Assembly (NCBI GenBank): GCA_949825045.1
Contig: OX463813.1
Coordinates: 7,626,001-7,690,000, forward strand
DNA length: 64,000 nt
DNA from: Argyresthia goedartella
Lineage: Eukaryota > Arthropoda > Insecta > Lepidoptera > Argyresthiidae
Direction: 5' to 3'
Shown here: positions 21,545-32,158 of the stretch, one piece after another
Layout: each line of letters opens with the position of its first letter
Numbering within the stretch: the stretch's first letter is position 1
Position numbers and translations under genes: made by a program
The notes under the pieces: generated by a model
Databases searched by the model: none
What the model was told of the DNA's origin: nothing
Seen by the model: only the letters and a program-made list of their open reading frames with translations

Positions 21545-21834
21545 GATTAGATGATTCACTTTTTACCTCGCCAAGTCATTCTCATTTGACAAGCAATACA
21601 AATATTAATTAATTAAGCAATTATTGTACGGATGGACGAAACGGATTTGTTTTTGTGTTTTATTTTTGGATTAATTGTATTTTTTTATTATTATTATATT
21701 TACTTCTCCTGCTCCATAGTGATGCTTTTCATAGCGTGGGATGTGGATTGCCGTCTACGAATGACGTTTTGCCTATGGCCCTCAAACATGTGTTTTCCAA
21801 CCTCGGTAGGAACTTCAACGTCGTTCACATAATT
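21545..21834 (+). pseudogene. Start of Jockey-type LINE (left arm)
   Basis: Sequence reading LKHVFSNLGRNFNVVHII on the plus strand matches the right-arm frame at 22743-23084, where the endonuclease continues. Here it breaks off at the arm boundary near 21834. Confidence 0.6.
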
Positions 21835-22874
21835 TCGAGTACACTAAATAGCATCTGAAAACAGATCTTGTCATCACCACCTACAGCCTTTGACGAGATT
21901 GCTAGAATAGCCTTATTATTATTGCGCCAACCCCAACAGACCTGAGTTTGAAAGCGAAGCTACTGGATTTCGTTCTGGTGCGCAAGTTACGAAGGCTAGG
22001 GTCCTTGACAGGACCCTAGCCAGGAGGTCCATCGTGACAGGGGAGACAGCAAAGAATTTGTAGAGACCGTTGAGATCGACACTACCGGCTACTGCGTCCT
22101 GGGACTTACCATCACCTGGGGGTCTTCAGGATCTTCCAAACCTGTTCCAAATCTTGTCGAACAAGCTTAGGATAATCGAGTCAAATTGCTGGACTTTGTC
22201 ATCAACGGACTCACTACAGATGACAGGGGACCAGTCTATAAAAGGGAGCTGAGATGCATACCCTTGAAACTGCGAACATCCAGGAATTTCGCTACGTTCT
22301 TCGGAGGCCTTAACTTGAATGAGAGATAAATCTAATCGTGAAAGGAGAAGGGGGCGTTAAGTTGGCCATGCGTAGCAACCTTGAATATGTTAGAAACAAT
22401 CATAAGATTCAAAAGAGAGGGGGTGCAGTGGGGCTGGAAGTGAGTTGCACTCAGGGGAAGAATATTTAAATTTAGGGAGCTGATGAAAGACTGGAGTTTG
22501 GCAGTATTGAAATCATCTAAGATAAGTGTGTCACTGTAAAGGGGAGATAGATCATTAAGGATGATTTCAAAAGAGTAGTCGTTGAGGAGAGATGGGCTAT
22601 AGAAAAAATCCAAAAGGACCTTAGTGTGATGCAGGCCTAGCACGAGAAACATGTGTTCAGCGGATCCAGAGTACAGACTAGGTGAGTGGCTAATAACTTT
22701 GCAAGAACCAGCCTTATCCGTCCCATCGTTACGATAGAGCCTTTACCCCGGCAGAGTAAAAAAGATAGAAGGGAGAGAGTGTTTGAGAAATGATTCGGAG
22801 ATCAGAATACCATGAATGCTCTGATCGCTGAAGGAATCAAGAAGGTCGGCATGACTGGAATTAATGCTTTGAGC
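21835..22874. other. Spacer of the palindrome
   Basis: 1.04 kb without an inverted counterpart. The right part (from about 22332) holds the Jockey-type endonuclease fragment. The left part (21835-22331) has no recognisable gene, although short frames with RNA-element-like composition occur. Confidence 0.8.
21994..22021. repeat. 12-bp perfect hairpin in the spacer
   Basis: GGCTAGGGTCCT at 21994-22005 pairs with AGGACCCTAGCC at 22010-22021 across a TGAC loop. Confidence 0.85.
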
Positions 22875-23084
22875 AATTATGTGAACGACGTTGAAGTTCC
22901 TACCGAGGTTGGAAAACACACGTTTGAGGGCCATAGGCAAAACGTCATTCGTAGACGGCAATCCACATCCCACGCTATGAAAAGCATCACTATGGAGCAG
23001 GAGAAGTAAATATAATAATAAAAAAAATACAATTAATCCAAAAATAAAAACACAAAAACAAATCCGTTTCGTCCATCCGTACAA
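22332..23084 (-). pseudogene. Jockey/CR1-type LINE, endonuclease fragment
   Basis: The minus-strand frame 22743-23084 has NVVHIIAQSINSSHADLL and GILISESFLK, the N-terminal motifs of a LINE APE endonuclease (N-A-Q-S and the catalytic SE-L). After a break near 22700, frame 22332-22652 continues with LILDDFNTAKL, LPLSATHFQPH and LLNLMIVSN, plus a terminal HD. The residue before DFN is Asp where Gly is usual (GDFN). Nothing downstream of the endonuclease is present. The first 200 bp (22875-23084) belong to the right arm of the palindrome. Confidence 0.7.
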
Positions 23085-23163
23085 TAATTGCTTAATTAAT
23101 TAATATTTGTATTACTTGTCAAATGAGAATGACTTGCCGAGGTAAAAAGTGAACCATCTAATC

Positions 23164-24077
23164 CAGCGGTTCTTAAACTTTGTTGGTGACGGAACTCTTT
23201 TGGAAAGCGAAATACTTACGGAACCCTACAATAAAACAAAAATGTCTTTATATGCATTCTTTATCTCCAGTCTATTGCGGTATTTTGTTTATGTAGCTGC
23301 ATAGGTTGAGAATCCTGTTTCGCACAAGTATGTTGTTGGGAACGGGGGAAGAACATTCAGAGCCATTTCGGCAAACATTGAATATTCTTCACGGATGCTG
23401 CACCAATAATCGTTCAGAGGCTGCACCAATAATCATTTTGAACAGTGACTTCATACTTGTGTCCAAGCCATTTCTAAAAAAAATATATATATCTCGTTTG
23501 ACATACTGTCGGACTTTTGCAAGTTGGGTAAAAAAGGATTATGAATCCATGAATTTATTTCCATTTTTGTATTCTGTTCTTCGGGAAAATACGACTCAAA
23601 AGATGCGCGAATCGCAGTGAAATATTGGACCAATTCTTCGAATACATCATCGTGAAACATTTCTGAGTCGTTATCGCTAACAAACTCGCTGAGTAACGTA
23701 AAGCTTTCTATTTCTCTCTTAAAAACGCACCTAACCCAAAAATCTAAATTTCTCTTGAAGGCAATTATTTAATTACAGTCCTGGAACACTGATGTATATA
23801 TAAATTGTAATGATAAATTTAATTCGTTTAGTTTTTGAAAGATATCCGCTATAAAAGACAGTTGGAATAACCAAGTTTTATCATACAATCGGTCTTTCAA
23901 ATTAAAAGAAATATCTGAAAAAAACATTTGTAACTCGGCTCCAAGTTCGAATAGCCTTGTTAAAGTTTTACCCCGAGATAACCATCGCACTTCTGTAAGG
24001 AGCAATAGTGTTTTATGTTTGCTGACATAATCTTCACACAATAATGAGAAAAATCGGAATGGTATTGTTTCTCGGGG
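23164..24077 (-). pseudogene. hAT transposase remnant (right arm)
   Basis: Mirror copy of 20641-21544. The terminal repeat CAGCGGTTCTTAAAC starts at 23164. The minus-strand frames 23769-24086 and 23451-23660 repeat the hAT segments with a few substitutions. This arm has a small local duplication (CACCAATAATCGTTCAGAGGCTG) near 23400-23430 that the left arm lacks. Confidence 0.75.
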
Positions 24078-24880
24078 GAGCCTCACCCCTAGGAAACGCG
24101 TCCCCAGGTGGCGGGTAGGGGGTGCTCGACAGGTTGTCCTTAGGACACCTGCAGGGCTGGAGGGAAATAAAATACCTCCCGCGGACCAACAGGCCCCTTG
24201 CCTAGGGTTACAGGTGAAGACCTCAACGGCAGTAGCGGCGAAAAAGGTGGACTTTGGTACGGCAATGCTGGCGGAAGAGGCGATGGATCTGGATACTTTT
24301 AGGCGGACAGGTCACAGACTGGAAGGGGGCGGAACCCTCCCGCATAGCGCCTGAAGACTGGCTCGGCGCCGAAGGCAGCCCGACTACTGATAAGCAACAG
24401 TGGCTTGGCGGAGTCGGCGAGTCAGCAAGGCAGCGTGTAATGCCGAGGGCGTCAGTAGAGGACAAGGCAACTGGCGGCCATACACTGCATCCAAATTCTC
24501 CTCCAATCGTATCGATTCTTCGTTCCATTGGTCCAAGGAGGACGAGGACGAGAGGGTGCATCTGCATATGCGCGCCCGTTTATGCACCTAAATATATCCT
24601 GCGCACTTGACTGTTTCGGCAAATATAGCGGACACTGACTTACATCAAGCCCTGTGGCGACAATGAGAGGCAGAGTGGTTCGGTATCGATGTAAGCCGGG
24701 CTTTGGCTTATCTTGCACTCAGGCGGCTCAGAGAGAGTGGTCGCTTCTGCGTAGAACAAGGGATAACTTCGTAGATTCGGCAGCACTCTGTGCGACGATC
24801 AGCCTTATTCAGGGGAAGACTGATTCCCACGCCCAGCCGTGGAGGGGGCTAGAAAAGGTGCCCCAAACAAATGTTTATCC
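24078..24880 (+). other. 5' region of RTE-like LINE (right arm)
   Basis: GC-rich counterpart of 19879-20640. No domain seen. Confidence 0.5.
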
Positions 24881-26233
24881 CAATCCAAAGCGTAGGTAGC
24901 AACCGCGGCTGCCTTTGCATCCCAGACTCGCGGTCGAAACAAGAATAAAGTTACGAAAATCCAACCATTGACTTTTGCCGCTTGGAATGTACGAACTCTA
25001 CTCGATCGTGACACCAACCTATGGCCGGAGCGGAAAACTGCTATCGTTTCCCGAGAATTACGACGGTACAATATCGATATAGCCGCACTTAGTGAGACCC
25101 ATCTAGCGGAAGAGGGCAAAATAGTAGAGCATGGAGGCGGCTATACATTCTTCTGGAAAGGAACCGCAGCTTCAGAACCCCGTCGATCTGGTGTTGGTTT
25201 CGCAATTAAGAACGAGATAGTGCAAAGGTTGAATGAGTGTGCTGTTAACATCTCAGATCGTGTCATTTCATTGCGAATACACCTGGACAACGATAATCAT
25301 CTGAACATCCTCAGCGTTTACTCCCCCAACTTTGGATAAAGACGACGAAACAAAGGATAAATTCTACAAGGAACTTTCCGATGCTGTAGTGAAGATCCCC
25401 CAAAGAGAGCAGGTGCTCATCCTTGGCGATTTTAACGCACGCGTTGGACGAGATCATGAAGCGTAGCCCAAGGTGCTCGGAAGACATGGCATAGCAACAT
25501 GAATAGCAACGGAAATCTTCTGCTAAGTTTGTGTGCTCAGTATGAGTTGGCCATTACCAACACCTGCTTCAGATTGCCAGCTAAATACAAAACGACATGG
25601 ATGCATCCAAGGTCTAAACACTGGCACTTGATTGACTATGCTCTGGTACGCCAAAAAGACCTATCTCAAGTGCAAATCACTCGAGTCATGAGAGGCGCTA
25701 ACTGCTGGACTGACCACAGGTTGGTTGTTATCAAGATGAAATTGCGTCTTCACCCACCTTATCGCCGTGGAAAGACAACTAATGTCAGTCTGAACTTACA
25801 GAAACTTCAAAGCCAAGACACAAGAGCCGCCTTTGGAATTGCTCTGAACAACAGGCTGGCTACACGTAACACTAGCGATCAAGATTTGGAAGAAGCCTGG
25901 AAGTCTGTGAGCTCCGATCTTAAAGAAGCTGCTACCGAAACGCTGGGACTCCGGAAACTTGTTCGCGAGGACTGGTTCGATGACAATAACCAGACTTTGG
26001 TAGAAGCTATAGAAAAATACCGGAAACGTTTGCGTACTCAAGAGCAGAGTGGCAACTTGAACCTACAAGACCAAATAAAAGTTAGCACCAGAGAACTGAG
26101 GAAACTTTCTCTGGTGCTAACTTTAGGAAACGAGAGACTAAGGACAAATGGTGGAAAGATAAAGCGCGCCATATACAACTGCTTGCTGACTGTAAACAAT
26201 TTGGCGCATTTTACAGTGAAGTCCGGAACCTAA
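24881..26233 (+). pseudogene. RTE-like LINE, APE endonuclease (right arm)
   Basis: The plus-strand frame 24968-25339 has the endonuclease motifs FAAWNVRTLLD and SETHL, but an extra C near 25322 shifts the frame (VYSPNFG, stop), unlike the left arm. ILGDFNARVG follows in another frame, then the same TAG as in the left arm. A one-base deletion near 25494 precedes frame 25499-26233, which carries WHLIDYALV and DHRLVV. The two arms therefore share old lesions and each carries private ones. Confidence 0.85.
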
Positions 26234-28230
26234 TTGGCACTACCCAACATGTAAATGTGCCATTATGATTTCTCGATGGCTCGCAGAGATTAACGTCTAA
26301 GGACGAGGTTCTCCAACGCTGGGCTGAACACTTCAACAACCTACTCAACGTAGATCGTTCAGCAGATCTGGAACATATCCGGGGTACTACAAGCCTTGAT
26401 GCAATGCCTGAGTTAGAAGAACCGCCAACCCTTACTGAAGTGATCGACGCTGTAAATCAGCAAAAGAATAATAAGGCGGTGGGCCTTGACAACATCCCGG
26501 CTGAACTACTTAAATATGGCACTGCAGAACTTCATAAAATACTCTGGAAGCTGTTTGTACAGATGTGGAACGAGGAAAGGATCCCAGATGACTTCATCGC
26601 CTCGCGTATCTGCGCCCTATACAATAACAAGGGTGACCGTTCCGACTGTAATGCTTACCGAGGAATATCTTTGCTATCTTCTTCAGGGAAATCATTTGCT
26701 CGTGTCCTGCTTAACCACCTCATCCCTGTTTCTGAATCTAACTTGCCAGAATCCCAGTTTGGCTTCCGCCCGGAGAGAGGCACGTGTGAAGCTATCTTTT
26801 CTGTACGCCAACTTCAGGAGAAAAGTCGAGAACAAGGACAACCTCTGTTTCTCTGCTTCATTGATCTAGAGAAGGCTTTTGACTGTGTACCACGTGAAGC
26901 TCCCTGGATTCTACTGGCAAAGCTGGGCTGCCCTGAAAAATTCGTACGGATTATACGACTACTGCAGGATGATATGAAGTGTTGTGTCAGCTTTAATGGT
27001 GAGCAATCCGAGTTTTTCTCCGTTACCTGTGGAGTAAAGCAAGGTTGCGTACTGGCACCGACTTTGTTTGCTCTCTACTTTGCTGCAGTCGTAAGAGAAT
27101 CAATTGACGAATCGACATCTGGTATTTATATCCGCTTTAGAACAGACGGAAATCTATTTAACCTCGCTCGACTAAAAGCGCGCACTAAGTCATCCTGCGA
27201 TACAATTAGAGAGATCATGTACGCCGACGATCTTTGCTTTGTGTCAGATTCTGTGGAGGGACTACAACAGTAGATCACGGCTTTCGACGAGCTATGTCGC
27301 AAATATGGGCTCACAATCAGTGTCAGCAAGACGGAGGTCATGGCGATGGACACTCAAGGAGTCGACAACTCGACCCTCGATATAAAGCTTGGCGCGGACT
27401 CACTGAAGCAGGTCGATAAGTTCAAATACCTTTGGAGCACTGTATCGTCGAAATACGATCTTGATCCAGAATTGAATGGAAGAATTAGCGCTGCTGCTGC
27501 AGCTTTTGGGAGGTTGGAGCGCAAAGTCTTCCAATCGCATGACATCAAGCTATCCACCAAAGTCTCCGTCTATAAGGCCATAGTTCTTCCGAACCTTCTC
27601 TATTCCGCCGAGACCTGGTGTCCATACCGTAAACATATCAGCGCTTTAGACAGATTCCATCTAAGATGTCTTCAAAACATTTTGAACATCAAGTGGTCTG
27701 ACCGAATCAGGAATACAGAGATATTACGAAGTTCTAATGTTGGTGGGGTCCAAGCTTACTTGATGAGGCGTAAACTGCGATGGTGTGGCCACGTTCGATG
27801 GATGCCAGAGGAACGTCTTGCAAAACGTCTCTTATACTGTGAACTACAGAACGAAAAACGGAACGGAAGGCGGTCAGTTCTTGAGGTTCCAAGACGTGCA
27901 GAAGCGACATATGAAGAGTTGCGGTATCGACCATTCCACGTGGGAGGAACTCACGGAAGACAAGGCAAAGTGGCGACATACGGTGCACACAAAGATCTTC
28001 GATTTCGAGGCCCAACGAAGAGCCACTCTTGATGCCATGCGAGACAAACTACGAGGCAGAACACCTGCCGCAATACAGTAAACGCACCAAAATGGCGTGC
28101 TGACGTGTGGCCAGTGCAATCGCACTTTTTCCAATAAAATAGGCTACGCAAGCCATATGAGGGCACACGAACGACGCCTTCCCCAGCAGTTACAGTCGCC
28201 GTGACCGAACCCGGTCGGAGAACATCATCA
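26234..28230 (+). pseudogene. RTE-like LINE, RT and C-terminus (right arm)
   Basis: The plus-strand frame 26404-27273 (289 codons) contains the RT with YNNKGDRSDCNAYRGISLL, FGFRPERGT, LEKAFDCVP and MYADDLCF, ending at the shared TAG after LQQ. Frame 27340-28032 holds the thumb and C-terminus ([30 protein letters not shown]). The (ATC)n 3' tail is near 28222-28234. Private differences from the left arm include K/N in the YxNKGD motif and Y/C before GVKQG. Confidence 0.85.
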
Positions 28231-28282
28231 TCATCAGTCATGGGACTAGGGTACAAACATCCGTTCTCATCAAACAAATATT

Positions 28283-28354
28283 TGCCCCCACCGGGACTCG
28301 AACCCGGGACCCTTGGCTTCGTAGGCAGTCACTGCCGACTCGGCCATTCGGGTC
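28283..28354 (-). repeat. tRNA-like SINE head, right arm
   Basis: Mirror copy of 16364-16435, with B-box GGTTCGAGTCC on the minus strand. Confidence 0.65.
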
Positions 28355-28459
28355 GCCTGAAGTTGCCGATCTTTATCTTTTTTGTGAACAGTATCATCTC
28401 AGTCTTATTAGGATTCACTGAGAGTTTATGTTTATTACACCAGATCTCAATGCTGCGTA

Positions 28460-28870
28460 CTGCGTATTACCAGGGGAATGTTGTTGTCTTCACATTCTTT
28501 GACTAGCGCCTCCAGTTCTACCCTGGGCATCACACCATCGCTTGGCTGGTAAGCCGAGGCGAGGAATAAGGAGACTTCTCTTGCTCTGTTTTTATGTTGA
28601 CCACAGTGAGATCTGGAGAGCAAAGATACGTTATTAGGGTTGCATTGTAGTAGTTTGGGACGAAGATGGCCGCCCTTACTTTCGCTATATTCGTATAAAA
28701 GGTGTATATAGAACCAAACAGGTTGTTGAGGCTATATATCCTTCCTTTATAAATTTCCGGTTCTTGTATGAGTGCTATCGTCTTTGGGTTCTCTTCAAGT
28801 TTGCTTCGAAGAGCGGCTGCCCCAGAGAAGCTGTGTTGTATGTTTGCTTGTATTATATTAGTAGTATGGC
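28460..28870 (-). pseudogene. R1/LOA-like LINE, endonuclease fragment
   Basis: The minus strand reads QANIQHSFSGAAALRSKLEE, then TIALIQEPEIYKG, the usual start of R1/LOA-type endonucleases (N-Q/H...ALIQEP). Later it has VNIKTEQEKS and RVELEALVKECEDNNIPLVI. The next catalytic segment is missing. At 28459 the sequence jumps straight into the RT region shared with the palindrome arm. The original LINE therefore lost roughly the endonuclease end and first RT motifs here. Confidence 0.65.
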
Positions 28871-28980
28871 CTTTTTTTCCTTTATATGATTATATAACTT
28901 GTGTATGTATATAAATATATATATTTTAAGTTTTATGTATATATAAAAATAATTATATTTGTATATATACATATACATAT
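28871..28980. repeat. AT-rich low-complexity tract
   Basis: TATATA/TGTATA-type sequence without genes. Confidence 0.7.
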
Positions 28981-29501
28981 GTATAGGATACGAAATTTTC
29001 TAAGCGAACCGATGCGCATGTCACTGTGTGAGTCGTTAGTTCTCTCCAAATTAAATTATGGTATCTCAGTTTACGGGCCCTGTTTGCTCAAACGCACTCA
29101 CCGGTTGCTGCAAAGAGTTCAGAACAGTGCCAGGTTCTGTTTTACTATCCCACCGCGTAGTCAAATTACAGCTTACCTTAATAAGGCCAATATCCTCAAT
29201 ATGCACGGCAGGCAGCAACTACATCTTGCCTCTCTCTTGTTTGGTGTGATAAGGCAATAAATACCACAGTATTTATTTGAAAAGCTCACATGGCGGGTCT
29301 CCCATCACCACATCAATAGGATCACAACCAGTATTCTAAAAATCCCCCGACATGGATCAGCTGCCTTTCGGGGCAGTTTCAGGTATCTGGCGACGAAGTG
29401 TTGGAACAACCTGCCACCACCAATTCGAGTTCACAAGTCTGTTGCCCGCTTCAAACTTGCATTCAAACAACACCTTCTGCTTTTGCAGAAGTCAGATGCC
29501 T
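28981..29501 (+). pseudogene. LINE C-terminal RT fragment
   Basis: Plus-strand frames read SLVLSKLNYGISVYGPCLL, QRVQNSARFCF and LHLASLLFGVIRQ. After an in-frame TAA (near 29258) they continue with AAFRGSFRYLATKCWNNLPP and KLAFKQHLLLLQKSDA, stop. This is the thumb and post-RT C-terminus of a CR1/Jockey-type LINE. The 5' part is truncated near 28960. It relates to the terminal module at 1758-2461. Confidence 0.75.
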
Positions 29502-30184
29502 GATTCTGCCCTGAAGAGCTCCCGCGTTTGCCATTATAAAGCCAAAGCTTAGTTTTGAAGGACGTTTTTGAATCGGTCAAGTCATTCAACAATATACATG
29601 CATTCATTATTACTCAATATCCCTTCTATTCTCTGCCATTGTTGTGTTTTTTTGTATTAAGTGTTTATTAATGCATACCCCCATATTTAATATTTAATAA
29701 ACATTCCTCGTAATCTATTTATTTTATTAATTTTTGTGACTTTGTCTTTTTATTTACGATTATGTATTCGGATTTAATAAAAAGTTGTTTATTAACACCC
29801 ACCCTTATATTATTATCCCCTCTTTGATAAGGTGCCGACAGAATACCAGCGTTGCAGGACCTGTAGGCCATGTGACACATGCTGAGACGGAACCTATTCG
29901 CTGCTTCGACACACACTTCACGACGTCAATGTGGCCGCAAATTTAATTTTGCGTATTAAATGTAAATTTTACACATAATATGTTATACTTTTGTTGTGCG
30001 TGCTTTTATTCTCTTTTGTTTTATATGTTGCTGTTAATATTGTTGCTGTTATGTTCTTTTGTTTCTTTTTGTATGCAATTTTGTGTGTATTTTGTAGTCC
30101 GAATAAATTTATTTATATTTCTATTTCTATACATATATATATATTTGGGCACTAGTCCCCTTGCTCTCCTGAAGGGAGAGTTTT
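29502..30184. other. AT-rich stretch, probable LINE 3' UTR, no gene
   Basis: Contains only short low-complexity frames. A T-rich tail-like region lies near 29700-29760. Nothing else is recognisable. Confidence 0.5.
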
Positions 30185-30950
30185 CTATTCTTCCAACCCA
30201 GAATCCAGCAGTGCCTCGATGCACAGTCGTGAGTCAATCGCTAGGTCAGATATGCCCAGCGATTCCCCCCCACTGCACACCGAGGCCCTGCGCGTGGTCG
30301 TTTCGTTGCCGGACGGCAAGACTTCCATAACCCTCAGCTGGTCGACGGGATTAGGTATTGGGCCTTCTCCGCCTGCCCTCAGCTTGATATCAAGCCTTAC
30401 CGAGCCGCACTTATAGCGCAGCTTCGATTGTCGTTGCTCTAGCAGCGGCATATCTGTTTCGGGTATCCCAAAGACCATTTGAGTGCCTTTGAGTTCCGTT
30501 TTGGGGTCCACCCCAAATTCACCCTTTTTGAGGCGCCAGTTATGGCTCCGCGTCGGATAGCCAACGTCAGGTAGTGCCTGAGCGCCTCGATGTTGCTTTC
30601 CACAACATCGGGGACCCAGACTACTCCCTTGATGAGTTTAGGCATCTCCAACATGGCTCACCGCCATGAATCGACAGCCACCTTCCCATAAGGGGGGGAG
30701 CTGCTCTACCGTCTCCTTCAGCCACGACACAGTTTCCTGGTCGAGGCAGGTGAACCTGAGGCCCCCCTGTGCAAGGCGCTGCGGCATGTGGTCAAATTCC
30801 AGGACAAAGTCCTTTCCTTCGTCACATACCGCCTCTTCGTGTTTTTCCTCCAGTTTGAACTGGAACTTGACGCATTGGTCCGGAGACATTTCGCTCCATT
30901 CCTTCGGTAGTACCACTATCCTTAAGTGCGACTTTGCTGCCTAAGCATAT
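30185..30950 (-). pseudogene. DUF4780-like fragment, frameshifted
   Basis: Three overlapping minus-strand frames (30638-30916, 30439-30654, 30185-30511) read as one former protein. The first has PDQCVKFQFKLEEKHEEAV, LRFTCLDQETVSWLKETV and PLWEGGCRF. The second has MLEMPKLIKGVVWVPDVVES. The third has LKGTQMVFGIPETDMPLL and VRLDIKL. This order resembles the DUF4780 domain found in many transposon-linked insect ORFs (assigned from memory). Frameshifts lie near 30645 and 30505. It is a dead copy. Confidence 0.5.
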
Positions 30951-31303
30951 GTGGTTTCAGACTGGGTAGCTCAATCAGATGGACCTGACTTGCAGAGTCT
31001 CTTTTGCGGTCCCCTCAGTCTTTCAACGCTAGGAGATATCTGCTCGTTCGATCTGATCCTTTTCGTCTTGTGTCCCACGGTTCCGGCTATGGGGTCCGCA
31101 CTACGTGCAGCCCCCCTTGAATTCATTGAGCTGCCCTTACCCACACCCTTACCCTTGGGGGATCTGGGTGCAGGCCGGGTAGCCGAGGGATGCCCCGAGC
31201 CCGAGCTTACCCTAGACGCTTGTTGTGCCTTGGTGTTTACCGGTGCTTATGCTCATTTATCCCCAGATCCCAGTCTCTTGTCTGAGTCTGTGCCCTGAGA
31301 GAA
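30951..31303 (-). other. Probable linker of the same element, no clear frame
   Basis: GC-rich like its neighbours. Short frames on both strands. I see no motif. Confidence 0.35.
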
Positions 31304-32158
31304 TCAGGGTTGAGGGGCGGCTTGGTGGTGTGACTGAGCCCTCTGGTTCCCCGAAGGGGGACCCAGTTGGTCCGGTGTATGCACTGCCGATGTGCCAGCA
31401 CCATTGTCTTGTTCCATTTGGCGGCGTACAGCAGCAGCCAGCTTCAGCTCCTCCGCTATACGTTCCTTCTGGTTTTTTCTTTTGGAGGCACTACGCCGGT
31501 GCCTCTGTTGTTTTTGCTCGTTTATCCTCCGAGTAGAGCGCGTGTCGCCACGCGAAGCAGTCAGGTTGGCGGCCCCCAGAAACGACCCACCGAGAACCTG
31601 CGGAGGAGTGGTTAGCACGCTGCGCGCGCCGGCCCCACCTGTCGCAGGGAGGGTTTCCCCGGATTGTATCCGGGATCCTCCTGGGGTATATGTAGTCCAT
31701 GTTCTGCTTCCATAATTCGCCCTACACCTCAGCAGTACGTTAGCCGTCAGCAAAAGATACCGGCGGATAGACGGTGTCCGTCCGCAAGATCGGTATGGTA
31801 CTGAGGGCACTGCGCGGCTGCCACCGTCGTGGTTATTTTTTTGGTGCGTACGAACCATACACCTTTCTTTCCTCGCCAATCGTTGTCCCTCTGAAGGGGG
31901 CTGGATGGGCTGCCTTACGCCTTTAATTTCGAGTGTCCGCGCCGATGGACACCGATCGTCATACCTCCGAAGGAGATCAGATGGGCGCTCCTTGTCCACG
32001 ACTACCTGCTCATAGAACAGGCAGTTGACCCTCCGATAGGGGGGCCATTCGCTATCCGCAACCTGCGACGCGCTTGGTTCCATGGGGAAGGATCCCTCTA
32101 GATCACCATGATGATAGTCCACCTTTCCCCCTATGCCCCAGGGTTGGTCCAGAGGCAT
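31304..32158 (-). CDS. Basic, low-complexity ORF upstream of DUF4780-like fragment
   Basis: This is a 284-codon minus-strand frame. Its C-terminal half is rich in Arg, Lys, Gln and Ser, with a charged helix-like stretch SKRKNQKERIAEELKLAAAV followed by RRQMEQ. It has no membrane segment or recognised domain. Base composition matches the DUF4780-like sequence immediately downstream on the same strand. I infer it is the N-terminal or first-ORF part of the same mobile element. It is not confidently a host gene. No splice sites or promoter were identified. The first Met at 32158 is simply the most upstream in frame. Confidence 0.35.
   Translation of the reverse strand: MPLDQPWGIGGKVDYHHGDLEGSFPMEPSASQVADSEWPPYRRVNCLFYEQVVVDKERPSDLLRRYDDRCPSARTLEIKGVRQPIQPPSEGQRLARKERCMVRTHQKNNHDGGSRAVPSVPYRSCGRTPSIRRYLLLTANVLLRCRANYGSRTWTTYTPGGSRIQSGETLPATGGAGARSVLTTPPQVLGGSFLGAANLTASRGDTRSTRRINEQKQQRHRRSASKRKNQKERIAEELKLAAAVRRQMEQDNGAGTSAVHTPDQLGPPSGNQRAQSHHQAAPQP

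Larger units (their letters stand above)
16259..21834. repeat. Left arm of 12.2-kb palindrome
   Basis: Every feature in this arm reappears in reverse orientation in 22875-28459. Paired positions sum to about 44718 (for example 16364 with 28354, and 20632 with 24086). Arms are about 5.58 kb and nearly identical, differing by scattered substitutions and a few 1-10-bp indels. The outer end lies in an R1/LOA-like LINE RT, the inner end in a Jockey-type LINE 5' part. The ends are therefore not transposon termini. Confidence 0.95.
22875..28459. repeat. Right arm of 12.2-kb palindrome
   Basis: Reverse-complement partner of 16259-21834. The outer end at 28459 falls in an R1/LOA-like LINE, where RT sequence is joined directly to endonuclease sequence of the same LINE type. 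Confidence 0.95.

Noticed and set aside
16259..28459. Giant DNA transposon with long terminal inverted repeats
   Set aside because: The arm ends lie inside LINE coding sequence and show no target duplication or transposon termini. The contents are unrelated dead elements.
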